From positions 1,054,001 to 1,118,000 of the forward strand of contig NZ_JAXMNY010000001.1 of the NCBI RefSeq assembly GCF_034670185.1: 64,000 bases of DNA, in the 5' to 3' direction. A program made the translations under genes and the position numbers. This DNA is from Nisaea sp. (GTDB lineage Bacteria; Pseudomonadota; Alphaproteobacteria; Thalassobaculales; Thalassobaculaceae). Each line of letters starts with the position of its first letter. The first letter of the stretch is position 1. The notes beneath the pieces are model-generated. The model worked only from the letters and a program-made list of their open reading frames with translations, did not search any database and had not been told where the DNA came from. This document shows positions 1 through 9,580 of this stretch, one piece after another.

Positions 1-1
1 C

Positions 2-832
2 GAAGCGCTAAGCAATCTGCAGATGACGCAGAATGAGTTGATCGAGGTTGAAAAACTGGCTGCTCTCGGACGTCTGGTCGCTGGCATAGCACATGAACTG
101 AATACACCTCTGGGAAACAGCAAGCTTAGCTTGTCCGCCCAAAATCAAGAGATCCAGAGTTTCAACAGTTTGATGGAAAAGGGGCTGCGCAAGTCCGATC
201 TTATGAAGTTCCTGAAGCGAATCCAGGAAACGACCTCGATGGCCTCCATGAATGTCGAGCGTGCCTGTGATCTGGTAGCAAACTTCAAGCAGGTGGCAGT
301 CGACAGGACGACATCTTTTCGCCGGGCGTTCCGTTTGCATGAGTTGGTATCAGCGACGGTGCTGACATTGCAGCCTTCCATAGCCAAAAATATACGTGTC
401 GTGATTGAGGATATTCCCGAGCGGCTCGAAATTGACAGCTACCCGGGCGAGCTGGGGCAAATCATTACCAATCTTGTAGACAATGCCTCAAAGCATGCGT
501 TTCCGGACACATCGGGCAGCATCCATATTTCCGTTACCGAGGCTGATGCGGGGATGATTCAGATTTCCGTTCGGGATGACGGGATCGGAATGGAGCCGGA
601 CGTCTCGGAAAAGATCTTCAATCCTTTCTACACAACCAAATTCGGTCAGGGCGGGACCGGTCTCGGGCTGCATATATCGTACAACGCCGCAACAAACGTG
701 CTCGGCGGCAGCCTGACGGTCAAGAGCACACCAGGCGAAGGAACAAACTTCAACCTCCTGATCCCTGTCGTAGCTCCATTGCAGGAAAATGAAGCCTCCA
801 GTAACGAAAAGGCCCCGCCAGTTCCGGCTTGA
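2..832 (+). CDS. Sensor histidine kinase, C-terminal part (5' end outside window)
   Basis: The frame is open from base 2 and the first internal Met (base 23) sits inside a coiled linker, so the true start lies upstream. Seen: an H-box GIAHELNTPLG with the phospho-accepting His near base 92, then a HATPase_c domain with N-box NLVDNASKHAF, G1 box DDGIGM and G2 box GGTGLGL. This is a class I kinase core that autophosphorylates and passes phosphate to a response regulator. The spacing AALGRLVAGIAHELNTPLG is typical of kinases with an N-terminal sensor region, here not visible. No receiver domain follows; the protein ends in a short low-complexity tail. Its partner is not in the window. Confidence 0.93.
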   Translation, partial: EALSNLQMTQNELIEVEKLAALGRLVAGIAHELNTPLGNSKLSLSAQNQEIQSFNSLMEKGLRKSDLMKFLKRIQETTSMASMNVERACDLVANFKQVAVDRTTSFRRAFRLHELVSATVLTLQPSIAKNIRVVIEDIPERLEIDSYPGELGQIITNLVDNASKHAFPDTSGSIHISVTEADAGMIQISVRDDGIGMEPDVSEKIFNPFYTTKFGQGGTGLGLHISYNAATNVLGGSLTVKSTPGEGTNFNLLIPVVAPLQENEASSNEKAPPVPA

Positions 833-1050
833 AAGCTGACATTTTCAACATGATGCTTTTTCGCCCCCCTCCGGGTTCGATTGACATTCCGAAACCAAAT
901 GCTGAAATTGAACTGTCACATACGATGGCATCGCAACCCCAACGCGGGACGGCGTCCCGATAGCAGGGATGCTAAGAAGAATGCCACGGATGAGACGGGA
1001 GGATTTGGCAAAACAGAGAACGGCCTGATGCAACGGAGGAAATCCGGAGC

Positions 1051-2088
1051 ATGCGCCGTTTCGCTTTTCGGGGGACTGATATGACACTTCTTTCGCGCCG
1101 CCAGGTTCTGGCAACGCTGGCCGCTCTCAGCGCCATCTCAACGCTGCCGTCGGGACTCGCCAACGCGGCAGGCAAAATCAAGGTCGCGGGCATCTATACC
1201 CAGCCGATCCAGCAGAAATGGGATGCGCGCCTGCATCAGGCTCTTGAGGCCGCAAAGGCCGCTGGCAAGATCGAGTATTCCTTTTCGGAAAAGGTCTCCA
1301 ATACAGACTATATCCGCGTGCTGCGCGAATATGCCGAAAGCGGTGTTCAGCTGATCGTCGGCGAGGCCTTCGGCATCAGCCGCGAGGCTCGCAAGGTGGC
1401 CGACGAATATCCGAACGTCGCCTTCGTTATGGGTGATCCCTTCAAGCCGCACGGCAGCAATTTCTCCGTTTTCGATAACTATATCCACGAGCCGTGCTAC
1501 CTGATGGGTATCATCGCCGGTAGCATGACCAAGTCGAAAAAGATTGGCATGGTCGGCGGTTATCCGATCGGCGAGGTGAACCGGTTGTTCCATGCCTTCA
1601 TGGCTGGCGCCAAGTCGGTCGATCCGGCGATCGAATTCAAGGTCACCTTCATCGGCTCCTGGTACGATCCGCCGAAGGCCAAGGAAGCGGCGTTCGCCCA
1701 GATCGAATCCGGCGTCGATATCCTTTATGCCGAACGCGCCGGCGTGGTCGATGCGGCTCGCGAAAAAGGCATCCTCGCCTTTGGCAATGTGAATGACATG
1801 AACAAAGAAGAGAATGGCACGGGCGTGGTCGTGACTTCCGCCTTGTGGCACATGGAAAGTGCGATCGATTACGCCATCGAGCAGGTCAAGGCAGGCAGCT
1901 TCAAAGCCGAGGACTACAAGGAATGGACCATGATGCAGAAGGGCGGCGCCAGCCTCGCCCCGTATTATGAGTTCGAGGATAAAATCCCGGCGGAAGCAAA
2001 AGCCAAGGTCGCCGAGCTTTCCAAGCAGATCATGTCCGGCGATTTCGTGGTCGAGATCAACGACAACGAGCCTAAATCCACGTTCTGA
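1051..2088 (+). CDS. BMP-family ABC transporter substrate-binding protein (nucleoside/base type)
   Basis: A 345-residue periplasmic binding protein of the basic membrane protein (BMP/PnrA-like) family, whose characterised members bind nucleosides. It carries a Tat-like signal (SRRQVLATLAAL, cleaved near ANAAG). The body shows family hallmarks such as GEAFGISREARKVADEYPNVAFVMGD and a C-terminal YYEFEDKIP region. The start at 1051 has GGAGGA ten bases upstream; an alternative ATG at 1081 would start just before the twin Arg and has only a G-run ahead of it. It is first gene of an operon with ATPase, two permeases and an amidohydrolase, which points to a purine, pyrimidine or modified-base ligand; the exact ligand is inference. 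Confidence 0.9.
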   Translation: MRRFAFRGTDMTLLSRRQVLATLAALSAISTLPSGLANAAGKIKVAGIYTQPIQQKWDARLHQALEAAKAAGKIEYSFSEKVSNTDYIRVLREYAESGVQLIVGEAFGISREARKVADEYPNVAFVMGDPFKPHGSNFSVFDNYIHEPCYLMGIIAGSMTKSKKIGMVGGYPIGEVNRLFHAFMAGAKSVDPAIEFKVTFIGSWYDPPKAKEAAFAQIESGVDILYAERAGVVDAAREKGILAFGNVNDMNKEENGTGVVVTSALWHMESAIDYAIEQVKAGSFKAEDYKEWTMMQKGGASLAPYYEFEDKIPAEAKAKVAELSKQIMSGDFVVEINDNEPKSTF

Positions 2089-2108
2089 TCCGTTGGGATG
2101 TCACGCAC

Positions 2109-3653
2109 GTGACCCATAAATCTGTCTCAGTGATGCCCCTGTTATCCTTCAGGGGCATCACCAAGCGTTTCGGCCCGCTGGTCGCAAACGATGCGATATC
2201 GCTCGACCTCAATCAGGGCGAGGTCCTGGCTCTGCTGGGCGAGAACGGGGCCGGAAAAACGACTTTGATGAACATCCTCTTCGGGCATTACGTAGCCGAG
2301 GAGGGCGAGATCATGGTGGATGGCGCGCCGTTGCCTCCCGGCTCGACCGACGCGGCTATCCAGGCCGGTATCGGCATGGTGCATCAGCATTTCACCCTTG
2401 CCGAAAACCTGACGGTGCTGGAGAACATCACCCTCGGCACCGAGCCGCTTTTTGCCTGGCGCCGCGATATCAAGGCCGCCCGGGCCAAGATCGAGAAAAT
2501 GGCTTCCGAGTATGGATTGCATGCCGATCCGGACAAACCGGTCAGCGAACTCTCGGTCGGTGAACGGCAGAGGGTAGAGATCCTGAAGGCTCTCTACCGT
2601 GACGCCCGTATTCTCATTCTGGACGAGCCGACGGCGGTTCTGACGCCGCAGGAATCGGAAAGCCTTTTCGTGACTCTGAAGAAGCTGACGGCCAAGGGCC
2701 TGGCTGTCATTTTCATCTCCCACAAGCTGAACGAGATCCTCAATCACACGGACCGGGTGGTGGTGCTGCGCCGGGGTGCCGTCGCCGGGATCGTCACGAC
2801 GTCCGATGCAGATCGGGCCGGATTGGCGCACATGATGGTGGGCGAGGAAGTGAACCGGCCGAAAGCGACTGCAATGACACCGGGCGATGCGGTTCTGCGC
2901 CTGGACCACGTCTCATGCCGCGCGGATAGTGAAGCGCAGAGCCTGAAAGAGGTCAGCCTCGAAATCCGGGCGCATGAGATCATCGGACTTGCCGGTGTCG
3001 CGGGCAATGGTCAACGCACGCTCGCGAACCTGTTGTCCGGCCTTACAACAGCCGAGACCGGCGACGTCGAGATCCTTGGCGGACCGGGCGTGGCCGATCC
3101 GACGGAACTTGTCCGGCGTGGTGTCGGCCGTATTCCCGAGGATCGGCACGCTACCGGCGTGGTTGGTGAAATGCCGCTCTGGGAGAACCTGATCAGCGAG
3201 GACCGGCGCGGATCCGAAATTGCCCGCGCTGGCTTCGTCATCGACAAGGGCAGGGCCGTGCGGCGAACAAACCGCCTGATCGAGGAATTCGATATTCGTT
3301 GTGAAGGCCCGGAAGCAGAAACGCGTTTGTTATCAGGCGGCAACATGCAGAAGCTCATCCTAGCGCGCGTGCTGTCGAAGGGGCCACGCTTCATCATTGC
3401 GAACCAGCCGGTCCGCGGTCTGGACGAGGGGGCCATTGCCTATGTCCAGAGCCGCTTGCTGCAGGCACGGGCCGACGGTGCCGGTATTCTGTTGATCTCC
3501 GAGGATCTGGACGAACTCTTCGCCCTCAGCGACCGGATTGCCGTCATGTATCACGGCCGGCTGACCGCGCCACAGGATACGGAAAGCCTGACAATTGGCG
3601 ATGTAGGCCTGCTGATGTCCGGGCATGGAGCGGAGGCCGCGCATGCGCATTGA
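2109..3653 (+). CDS. BMP-type ABC transporter, tandem ATP-binding protein
   Basis: A 514-residue protein with two ABC domains, as usual for BMP and sugar importers of this class. The N-terminal domain is canonical: Walker A GENGAGKTTL near residue 43, signature LSVGERQRVEILKAL, Walker B LILDEP. The C-terminal domain is degenerate: its P-loop reads GVAGNGQRTLA and its Walker B region reads FIIANQPVRGLDE, while the signature LLSGGNMQKL is kept, so only one site is likely to hydrolyse ATP well. The GTG at 2109 is used here; an ATG at 2133 is an alternative start. It lies 20 bp after the binding protein and overlaps the next permease. Confidence 0.93.
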   Translation: MTHKSVSVMPLLSFRGITKRFGPLVANDAISLDLNQGEVLALLGENGAGKTTLMNILFGHYVAEEGEIMVDGAPLPPGSTDAAIQAGIGMVHQHFTLAENLTVLENITLGTEPLFAWRRDIKAARAKIEKMASEYGLHADPDKPVSELSVGERQRVEILKALYRDARILILDEPTAVLTPQESESLFVTLKKLTAKGLAVIFISHKLNEILNHTDRVVVLRRGAVAGIVTTSDADRAGLAHMMVGEEVNRPKATAMTPGDAVLRLDHVSCRADSEAQSLKEVSLEIRAHEIIGLAGVAGNGQRTLANLLSGLTTAETGDVEILGGPGVADPTELVRRGVGRIPEDRHATGVVGEMPLWENLISEDRRGSEIARAGFVIDKGRAVRRTNRLIEEFDIRCEGPEAETRLLSGGNMQKLILARVLSKGPRFIIANQPVRGLDEGAIAYVQSRLLQARADGAGILLISEDLDELFALSDRIAVMYHGRLTAPQDTESLTIGDVGLLMSGHGAEAAHAH

Positions 3654-4692
3654 GACACGGGAAGATGTCGCGCTCTGGCGCGTGATAATGGCGCCGCCCC
3701 TCGCGGTTCTGGCGGCACTGGTACTCGGCGCCGGGTTGATCATCTGGGCGGGAGAGCCGGTGCTGGCCTCCTATTGGGCTTTGCTGAAGGGATCGCTCGG
3801 CTCCAGCTTTGCCCTGAATGAAACGCTGACACGGTCCACGCCGCTGATCTTCACGGGATTAGCTGCAGCTGTCGCCTTCCGGGCGAAATTCTACAATATC
3901 GGCGCCGAAGGGCAGCTCTATTGCGGCGCTCTGGCCGCGACCTTCTTCGGCACCGGCATGATTTCCCTGCCGCCTTACCTGATGATCCCCTTTCTGATGC
4001 TGGTCGGCGCCATGGCCGGCGGCGCCGTCCTGATCGTGCCGGTTCTGCTGAAGACCCACATGAAGGTCGACGAGGTGGTGACGACGCTGCTGCTGAATTT
4101 CGTCATCCTGCTGCTGGCCGGATATCTGCTTGAGGGGCCGTGGAAGGACCCGATGTCACTCGGCTGGCCACAGGCCGCCCCCATCGTGGATGAAGGCATT
4201 TGGCCGCCGCTGTTGGCCAAGGGGCGCCTGCATCTCGGCTTTATCTTCGCGCTCGTCGCCGCATTGCTTGCCTGGGCCCTGATGCGCTTCACCGTCTGGG
4301 GATACGAGATCCGCGCCGTCGGCCTGAACGCCTCCGCCGCCGGTTTCGCCGGCATCGGCGTGAATGCAACGGTGATCCGTACCGCTTTGATATCAGGCGG
4401 TCTTGCGGGTCTCGCCGGGGTTAGCGAAGTCGCCGGGCTCAAAGGCTACCTCACGCTCGATCTCTCACCGGGCTTCGGCTATGCGGGGATTGCCGTCGCC
4501 ATGCTCGCGCAATTGCATCCGCTCGGTGTCATTCTTTCGGCCTTCTTCATCTCGGCCGTCTATGTCGGCGCCGATGCGATGAGCAGGTCGACCGATATCC
4601 CGACCTACATTGCGGACGTGCTAGTCGGCCTGTCGGTGTTGACCATTCTGGTCAGTGTCATGCTGACCCGTTACCGCATCCGCTGGAATTGA
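3643..4692 (+). CDS. BMP-type ABC transporter permease 1
   Basis: A polytopic inner-membrane permease of about 349 residues in the BPD_transp_2 family used by BMP/nucleoside importers. Family features include the conserved FYNIGAEGQLYCGA segment and several hydrophobic spans, with GLAGLAGVSEVAGLKGYL near the C-terminal third. I chose the ATG at 3643 because CGGAGG ends six bases before it; an upstream ATG at 3625 lacks such a site. The start overlaps the ATPase stop by 11 bp, so translation is probably coupled. It should pair with the next permease to form the channel. Confidence 0.93.
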   Translation: MRIETREDVALWRVIMAPPLAVLAALVLGAGLIIWAGEPVLASYWALLKGSLGSSFALNETLTRSTPLIFTGLAAAVAFRAKFYNIGAEGQLYCGALAATFFGTGMISLPPYLMIPFLMLVGAMAGGAVLIVPVLLKTHMKVDEVVTTLLLNFVILLLAGYLLEGPWKDPMSLGWPQAAPIVDEGIWPPLLAKGRLHLGFIFALVAALLAWALMRFTVWGYEIRAVGLNASAAGFAGIGVNATVIRTALISGGLAGLAGVSEVAGLKGYLTLDLSPGFGYAGIAVAMLAQLHPLGVILSAFFISAVYVGADAMSRSTDIPTYIADVLVGLSVLTILVSVMLTRYRIRWN

Positions 4693-4696
4693 GGCA

Positions 4697-5647
4697 ATGA
4701 TCGGCGACATCCTCGAAATTCTCCTCACCGCCGGCTTCTGGGCCGCCACGATTCGGATCGTCAGCCCATTGATCCTCGGCACACTTGGTGAGCTGATCTG
4801 CGAGCGGGCAGGAGTCCTCAATCTCGGTATTGAAGGCATCATGACCATGGGCGCCATGGCCGGGTGGATGTGGGTCTTTCAGGGCGGGGATCTGTGGGGC
4901 GGTATTGTCTTCGCCGCTTTTATTGGTGCGCTGTTCGGCTTGTTTCACGCGAGTTTCACGGTCTATCTCGGGCTATCCCAGCACGTGACGGGGATAGGTA
5001 TCACGCTGTTTGCGTCTTCGCTCAGCTACTACGTCTTCCGCATGCTGCTGCCGGATGCGACGACACCACCGAAGATCGTCCCGTTCCAGCCCTATGCCAT
5101 TCCCGGCCTTTCCGACATTCCGGTGATCGGTGAAGCGCTGTTCAGCCAAACGCCGCTGACTTATCTGGCGCTGCTTTCGGTTCCGGCCGTCTGGTACGTG
5201 CTGGAACGCACCCCGCTCGGACTCGCCGTACGCATGGCAGGGGAAAACCCGGTCGCCGTCGAGTCACAGGGCATTGATGTGCTGGCGGTGCGGACCGGCG
5301 CGGTCATGGTCGGCAGCGCCTTCATGGCCGTCGGCGGTGCCTTCATCACCATGAGCGCCTTCGACGCCTTTTATTTCGGCATGATCAACGGCCGTGGCTG
5401 GATCTGCGTCGCGCTGGTGATCTTTGCTTCCTGGCGCCCGGGCAAGGCGCTGCTCGGCGCATTGCTGTTCGCCGGGCTCGACGCTCTGCAGGTCCGTGCG
5501 CAGCAGCTTGCCGGCGCGCAGATTCCTTACCAATTCTTCCTCATGGCGCCTTATGTGCTCTCCATTGCTGCAATGGTGATCATGTCCCGGCGGGCCCTTT
5601 ACCCGAAAGCGCTGCTGGTCCCGTTCCGGCGGGGCGACCGCGTTTAA
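4697..5647 (+). CDS. BMP-type ABC transporter permease 2
   Basis: A second, shorter BPD_transp_2 permease of 316 residues, starting 4 bp after permease 1. It shows the typical opening with TPLILGTLGELICERAGVLNLGIEGIM-type sequence (first span near residues 20-60) and a C-terminal block ending in MSRRALYPKALLVPFRR. BMP importers normally carry one long and one short permease, and this pair fits that rule. Together with the upstream binding protein and tandem ATPase it completes a four-part importer; the fifth gene of the run is an amidohydrolase that would act on the imported compound. Confidence 0.93.
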   Translation: MIGDILEILLTAGFWAATIRIVSPLILGTLGELICERAGVLNLGIEGIMTMGAMAGWMWVFQGGDLWGGIVFAAFIGALFGLFHASFTVYLGLSQHVTGIGITLFASSLSYYVFRMLLPDATTPPKIVPFQPYAIPGLSDIPVIGEALFSQTPLTYLALLSVPAVWYVLERTPLGLAVRMAGENPVAVESQGIDVLAVRTGAVMVGSAFMAVGGAFITMSAFDAFYFGMINGRGWICVALVIFASWRPGKALLGALLFAGLDALQVRAQQLAGAQIPYQFFLMAPYVLSIAAMVIMSRRALYPKALLVPFRRGDRV

Positions 5648-5661
5648 CGAAAGCCTGACTT

Positions 5662-6936
5662 ATGCTCGATATTCTGATCACGAATGCCACACTGCCAGAC
5701 GGCCGCACGGGTCAGTCCATCGCCATTCAGGGCGACCGCATCGTCGAGGTCGGCCCGGCTGTTACAGGTGATGCTAGCAGGGTGATCGATGCGGGCGGCT
5801 GTCTCGTGACGCCGCCTTTCATCGACCCGCATTTTCATCTGGATTCGACCCTCAGCCTCGGTGAGCCGCGGTTGAACCAGTCTGGCACCCTGCTGGAAGG
5901 TATCCAGCTCTGGGGTGAGCTGAAGCCGCATCTGACCGGAGACGCGATCAAGCAAAGGGTGCGGGAACTGGCGCGCTGGTCCATCGCCAAGGGTACGCTC
6001 GCCATTCGCAGCCACGTCGACACCTCCGACCCGCGTCTGCTGAATGTCGACGCCCTGATCGAGGTACGGGAAGAACTGAAGCCCTATATCGACATCCAGC
6101 TTGTCGCTTTCCCGCAGGACGGCTATTTCCGCTCGCCGGGCGCGGCGGAGAACCTCGCCCGCGCGCTCGACAAGGGCGTGGATGTCGTCGGCGGTATTCC
6201 ACATTTCGAGCGCACCATGGAAGACGGCGCCCGTTCTGTCCGCGCGCTCTGCGAGATTGCCGCGGAGCGCGGCCTACGGGTCGATATGCATTGCGACGAG
6301 ACAGACGATCCAATGTCGCGCCATATCGAAACACTGACGGCGGAGACAAAACGGCTCGGGCTGGAGGGCAGGGTCGCAGGCTCGCACCTGACCTCCATGC
6401 ACTCGATGGACAATTACTACGTCTCCAAGCTGCTGCCGCTGATGGCGGAAAGCCAGATGCACGCGATCCCGAACCCGCTCATCAACATCACCCTTCAGGG
6501 CCGCCACGACAGCTATCCGAAGCGCCGGGGCATGACCCGGGTGAAGGAAATGACCGCCTCCGGAATCAATGTCGCGCTCGGCCATGATTGCGTCATGGAC
6601 CCCTGGTACAGCCTTGGTAGCCACGACATGCTCGAGGTGGCCCACATGGCTGTGCATGTCGGCCAGATGACCGGCGTTGATGAGATGAAGGCCATGTTTG
6701 CGGCCGTCACCGAAAATTCGGCGAAAGCGATGGGGCTGGAAGGTTACGGAATCTCGAAAGGATCAAATGCTGACCTGGTAATCCTGCAGGCGGGTGATGC
6801 GATGGAAGCCATCCGCTTGAAACCGAACCGGCTGTTCGTCATCCGCAGGGGCCAGGTGATTGCCGAAGCGCCGCCGCAGATGAGCACGGTCAGTATTGGC
6901 GGCGAGAGCCATCAGGTCGATTTCCGGCGGTCTTAG
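5662..6936 (+). CDS. Cytosine-deaminase-like amidohydrolase
   Basis: A 424-residue amidohydrolase of the CodA branch. Seen: the N-terminal metal motif HFHLD near residue 57, RSHVDTSD near 117, HCDETDD near 210, GSHLTSMHS, and the diagnostic GHDCVMDPWYSLGSHDMLEVAHM region with the catalytic Asp. CodA-type enzymes deaminate cytosine, isocytosine or related rings. It starts 14 bp after the last permease gene, so it is very probably co-transcribed with the importer and processes its ligand. Whether the substrate is cytosine, an oxidised or methylated base, or another N-heterocycle cannot be read from sequence. Its stop overlaps that of the convergent aminotransferase. Confidence 0.88.
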   Translation: MLDILITNATLPDGRTGQSIAIQGDRIVEVGPAVTGDASRVIDAGGCLVTPPFIDPHFHLDSTLSLGEPRLNQSGTLLEGIQLWGELKPHLTGDAIKQRVRELARWSIAKGTLAIRSHVDTSDPRLLNVDALIEVREELKPYIDIQLVAFPQDGYFRSPGAAENLARALDKGVDVVGGIPHFERTMEDGARSVRALCEIAAERGLRVDMHCDETDDPMSRHIETLTAETKRLGLEGRVAGSHLTSMHSMDNYYVSKLLPLMAESQMHAIPNPLINITLQGRHDSYPKRRGMTRVKEMTASGINVALGHDCVMDPWYSLGSHDMLEVAHMAVHVGQMTGVDEMKAMFAAVTENSAKAMGLEGYGISKGSNADLVILQAGDAMEAIRLKPNRLFVIRRGQVIAEAPPQMSTVSIGGESHQVDFRRS

Positions 6937-8072
6937 CGTAACTCCGCGTCGAGCGCTACGAAGAGCCGATCCACATCGGCCGCGTCATTGAAGAGATAAG
7001 GGCTGATCCGCAGCGCGCCATTACGGAAGGCTACATAAACACCATGTGCCGCCAGCCGAGCCGCGAGATCTTTCGGCCAGGCCTCATCCCGGTAAAGCCC
7101 GATGAAATGCCCGATGCGGCGGGCTATCGGCGGGCAGGTGAAGCCGCGCTCCTCAGCCTTTTCGGCGATCACATCGACAAGCTTGACCAGATAGCCGTGT
7201 ATCGCCTCTGGCGTCCATTCGGTGATCTGCTCCAGCGCGGAAACGCACATCGGCATGTGGATCATGCTGTCCGCCGCCCCCATGTCGAAGCGCCGAGCAT
7301 TCGGCTTCAGGCGTCCACCAAGGCCGCTGCCGGTCTCCATCGACGGCGCGTCGATCCGCGAAGCGTGGTTTAGCTCCAGAGGCATGCCGGACTGGTGCTT
7401 GGGGGAGACATACATGAAGCCCATCATGTCCGGGCAGAGCAGCCATTTGTAGCCGGAGGCGACGATGAAATCCGCCGGAACAGTTTCAAGGTTAAGCGGT
7501 TTTACGCCGAGCGACTGGGTCGCATCCACGACCAACGGTATCCCGCGCCTCACGCATTCCGTCGCGATCGGTTCCAGATCGACAAGCGCCCCGTCGCACC
7601 AGTGACAGTTCGGTAACGCGACGATCCCCACACCGTCGTCCAGTGCCTCCAGAACCGCACCGGTCCAGTCAAAATCCGCGCCGCGCGGGACATAGCGAAT
7701 TCCGCCGCCTGACCGCTCCGCCAACCTCTGCCACGCATAAACGTTCGACGGGAATTGCGCCTCGAGCACCAGCACATCCTGCCCCGGCGCCAAAGTCAGA
7801 TTGGCCGCGGCGGAAGCAATTCCGTAACTCGTTGAAAAAACAATCGCGACATCGTCCGCCGTGGCGCCCAGTAAACCGCCAAACAACTCTCGGCAGCGCT
7901 CCATCTCCGCCGGCAAGGCCGCACGCTCGGCGATCCATGGCTGCCGCTTGCGCATGAGGCCCCGTTCACCAGCGGAGAAACTCGCCATGAGGCAAGGAGA
8001 CTGGCTGGCCGTGTTGAAATAAGTCAGGCCGGTAGGCAGATCGAACAGATCCCGTTTGCAGGTAATGGGCAT
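6933..8072 (-). CDS. Class V aminotransferase-fold PLP enzyme
   Basis: A 379-residue fold-type I PLP enzyme related to cysteine desulfurases, selenocysteine lyases and isopenicillin-N-epimerase-like proteins. Seen: the PLP-Asp motif VDATQSLG, the Schiff-base Lys in SGYKWLLCPDMMGF, and ring-stacking NCHWCDG. Start: the frame extends upstream to 8183, but the ATG at 8072 has GGAGAA six bases ahead and begins directly before the conserved FDLPTGLTYFNTASQSP. It is convergent with the amidohydrolase, stops overlapping by 4 bp, so it need not belong to that pathway. The exact reaction is unknown; a neighbouring role in amino-acid or purine nitrogen metabolism is only a guess. Confidence 0.85.
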   Translation of the reverse strand: MPITCKRDLFDLPTGLTYFNTASQSPCLMASFSAGERGLMRKRQPWIAERAALPAEMERCRELFGGLLGATADDVAIVFSTSYGIASAAANLTLAPGQDVLVLEAQFPSNVYAWQRLAERSGGGIRYVPRGADFDWTGAVLEALDDGVGIVALPNCHWCDGALVDLEPIATECVRRGIPLVVDATQSLGVKPLNLETVPADFIVASGYKWLLCPDMMGFMYVSPKHQSGMPLELNHASRIDAPSMETGSGLGGRLKPNARRFDMGAADSMIHMPMCVSALEQITEWTPEAIHGYLVKLVDVIAEKAEERGFTCPPIARRIGHFIGLYRDEAWPKDLAARLAAHGVYVAFRNGALRISPYLFNDAADVDRLFVALDAELR

Positions 8073-8233
8073 AAGAGGTTCTCCATTGGGATTATGCGCA
8101 AATTGCCTTCCAGCTGGGCGCCGGATAGCACACTGCACAGAATGAATTCTTATCTCAAGCACAGCCATACTTGGCAGCAGCATGCCGTTCCGCTAAGCAG
8201 CGATGCAGCCTGCAGGCATCTACGAGGATTCCA

Positions 8234-9136
8234 ATGACCGTCTACGACTGTTTCATGTTCAACAATGAGCTCGACATACTTGAGCTTCGCCTACGCGAAC
8301 TTGACGATGTTGTTGACCGGTTCGTCCTGGTTGAAGCGGCGGAAGCCCATAGCGGTATCGCCAAGCCGCTGCACTACGACGAGAACAAGGCTCGGTTCGC
8401 CCGTTGGGCAGATCGCATCACCCATATCGAGATCGGCTCGTTTCCGTCGAACCTGGATGCATGGGGCAAGGAAAACGCCCAGCGCAACGCACTCTCCTAC
8501 GGATTGAAAAATATAGCGGACGATGATCTCGTCATCATTTCAGATGTCGATGAAATTCCGCGCGCATCTGCCATCAGAGAGGTCCTGACCCGCAGGGACG
8601 TGGATGTGATCGGCCTGCAGCTCACCCATTTCAATCTCCGTCTGAACTATATGCAGCGCGACGGTGCCGATCCTGTCTTTGTCTGGCCCGTGGCGGCATG
8701 GGGACACGCTTTCAAACGGAGTAGTCCACAAAAATTGCGGGATTTCAGGCTCATCTTGAAAATCAAGATGTTGAAAAACCAGCTCGATTCAAACCTTGCG
8801 GTTCTCGAGCATGCAGGCTGGCATTTTTCTTATATTGGTGATGATGAGCATGTCCGCCTGAAACTTGCGAGTTTCGCCCATCGGGAATTTGCCGTGTCAG
8901 AGGTGCTTGAAACTCTTGGTGTCGAAGCAGCAATGCACCGGGGAATGGATATTCTTGGCCGCGACGGATTTCGCTGGATCGGGGTTGCCTTGAACGAATA
9001 CTTCCCCGAAGAAATCAGGAAAAATCCGGACAGGTATACATCAATGCTGCTCGCCCCGTGCCGCTACGAGATCAATGTGAAGGCGGTGCCGGAGACAGGG
9101 CTCATGGTTCTCAATCGGATCAGAACCGAGCCATAA
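8234..9136 (+). CDS. Glycosyltransferase family 17 protein
   Basis: A 300-residue cytoplasmic glycosyltransferase of family GT17, the family of eukaryotic beta-1,4-mannosyl-glycoprotein N-acetylglucosaminyltransferase, with many bacterial members of unknown acceptor. Seen: the N-terminal VYDCFMFNNELDILELRL block, VLVEAAEAHSG, and the metal/nucleotide motif ISDVDEIPR near residue 105. No signal peptide or membrane span. Start ATG at 8234 has GAGGA five bases upstream. It stands alone between the divergent aminotransferase and a tRNA gene, so its acceptor (surface glycan or glycolipid) is not indicated by neighbours. Confidence 0.85.
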   Translation: MTVYDCFMFNNELDILELRLRELDDVVDRFVLVEAAEAHSGIAKPLHYDENKARFARWADRITHIEIGSFPSNLDAWGKENAQRNALSYGLKNIADDDLVIISDVDEIPRASAIREVLTRRDVDVIGLQLTHFNLRLNYMQRDGADPVFVWPVAAWGHAFKRSSPQKLRDFRLILKIKMLKNQLDSNLAVLEHAGWHFSYIGDDEHVRLKLASFAHREFAVSEVLETLGVEAAMHRGMDILGRDGFRWIGVALNEYFPEEIRKNPDRYTSMLLAPCRYEINVKAVPETGLMVLNRIRTEP

Positions 9137-9182
9137 CCGAGAGTGAACTCGGAAAATCTAACTTGAATTCCGAAAAGCGGTA

Positions 9183-9272
9183 TGGCGGATGGGGTGGGAT
9201 TCGAACCCACGAGACGGTCTCCCGCCTGCCGGTTTTCAAGACCGGTGCCTTCAACCGCTCGGCCACCCATCC
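9183..9272 (-). tRNA. tRNA-Ser (anticodon TGA)
   Basis: A 90-nt class II tRNA on the minus strand. The 7-bp acceptor stem is GGATGGG/CCCATCC, followed by discriminator G and an encoded CCA. The anticodon stem-loop is CCGGT-CTTGAAA-ACCGG with anticodon TGA, read on the minus strand. A long variable arm (GGCGGGAGACCGTC) and a T arm GTGGG-TTCGAAT-CCCAC follow, all typical of serine tRNA. No partial copy of its 3' end was seen elsewhere in the window, so there is no sign of an integrated element here. Confidence 0.97.
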
Positions 9273-9580
9273 GCAATTGGCATTTCGATATTGCTGCAGG
9301 GCATCGCCCGAAAAGCAAAATAACCTCAAATGCCGCCCCGCTAAAACGAGCGAGGACGGGTGTCTATACGCAACCCCGCCGCGCCCTGCAACAGAGAACA
9401 GGTGAACAACGCTGAGTTCCTGAATTTTCCAGGCGGCGGCTTCGCGTTTCCTGCCTCTCATACGGCTTGTCGGACGGCAAACGGGGATATCCTTACGTTC
9501 AGAATAGAATTGATCAATCGTCCGAATTAATACTACATATACAGGCCGCTAATCATACTTCGAAGACGCAACGGGAATCG
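9273..9580. other. Intergenic stretch without a recognisable gene
   Basis: About 308 bp between the tRNA-Ser gene (minus) and the FadR-type regulator (plus). Open frames here are short or antisense to the tRNA. The right half (9500-9570) is AT-richer, with ATTGATCAAT at about 9508, and should hold promoters for the regulator and the tRNA, but no clear -35/-10 pair or terminator could be assigned. Confidence 0.5.

Noticed and set aside
9183..9272. tRNA-Ser as integration site for a mobile island
   Set aside because: No integrase, no repeat of the tRNA 3' end and no composition break were seen nearby.
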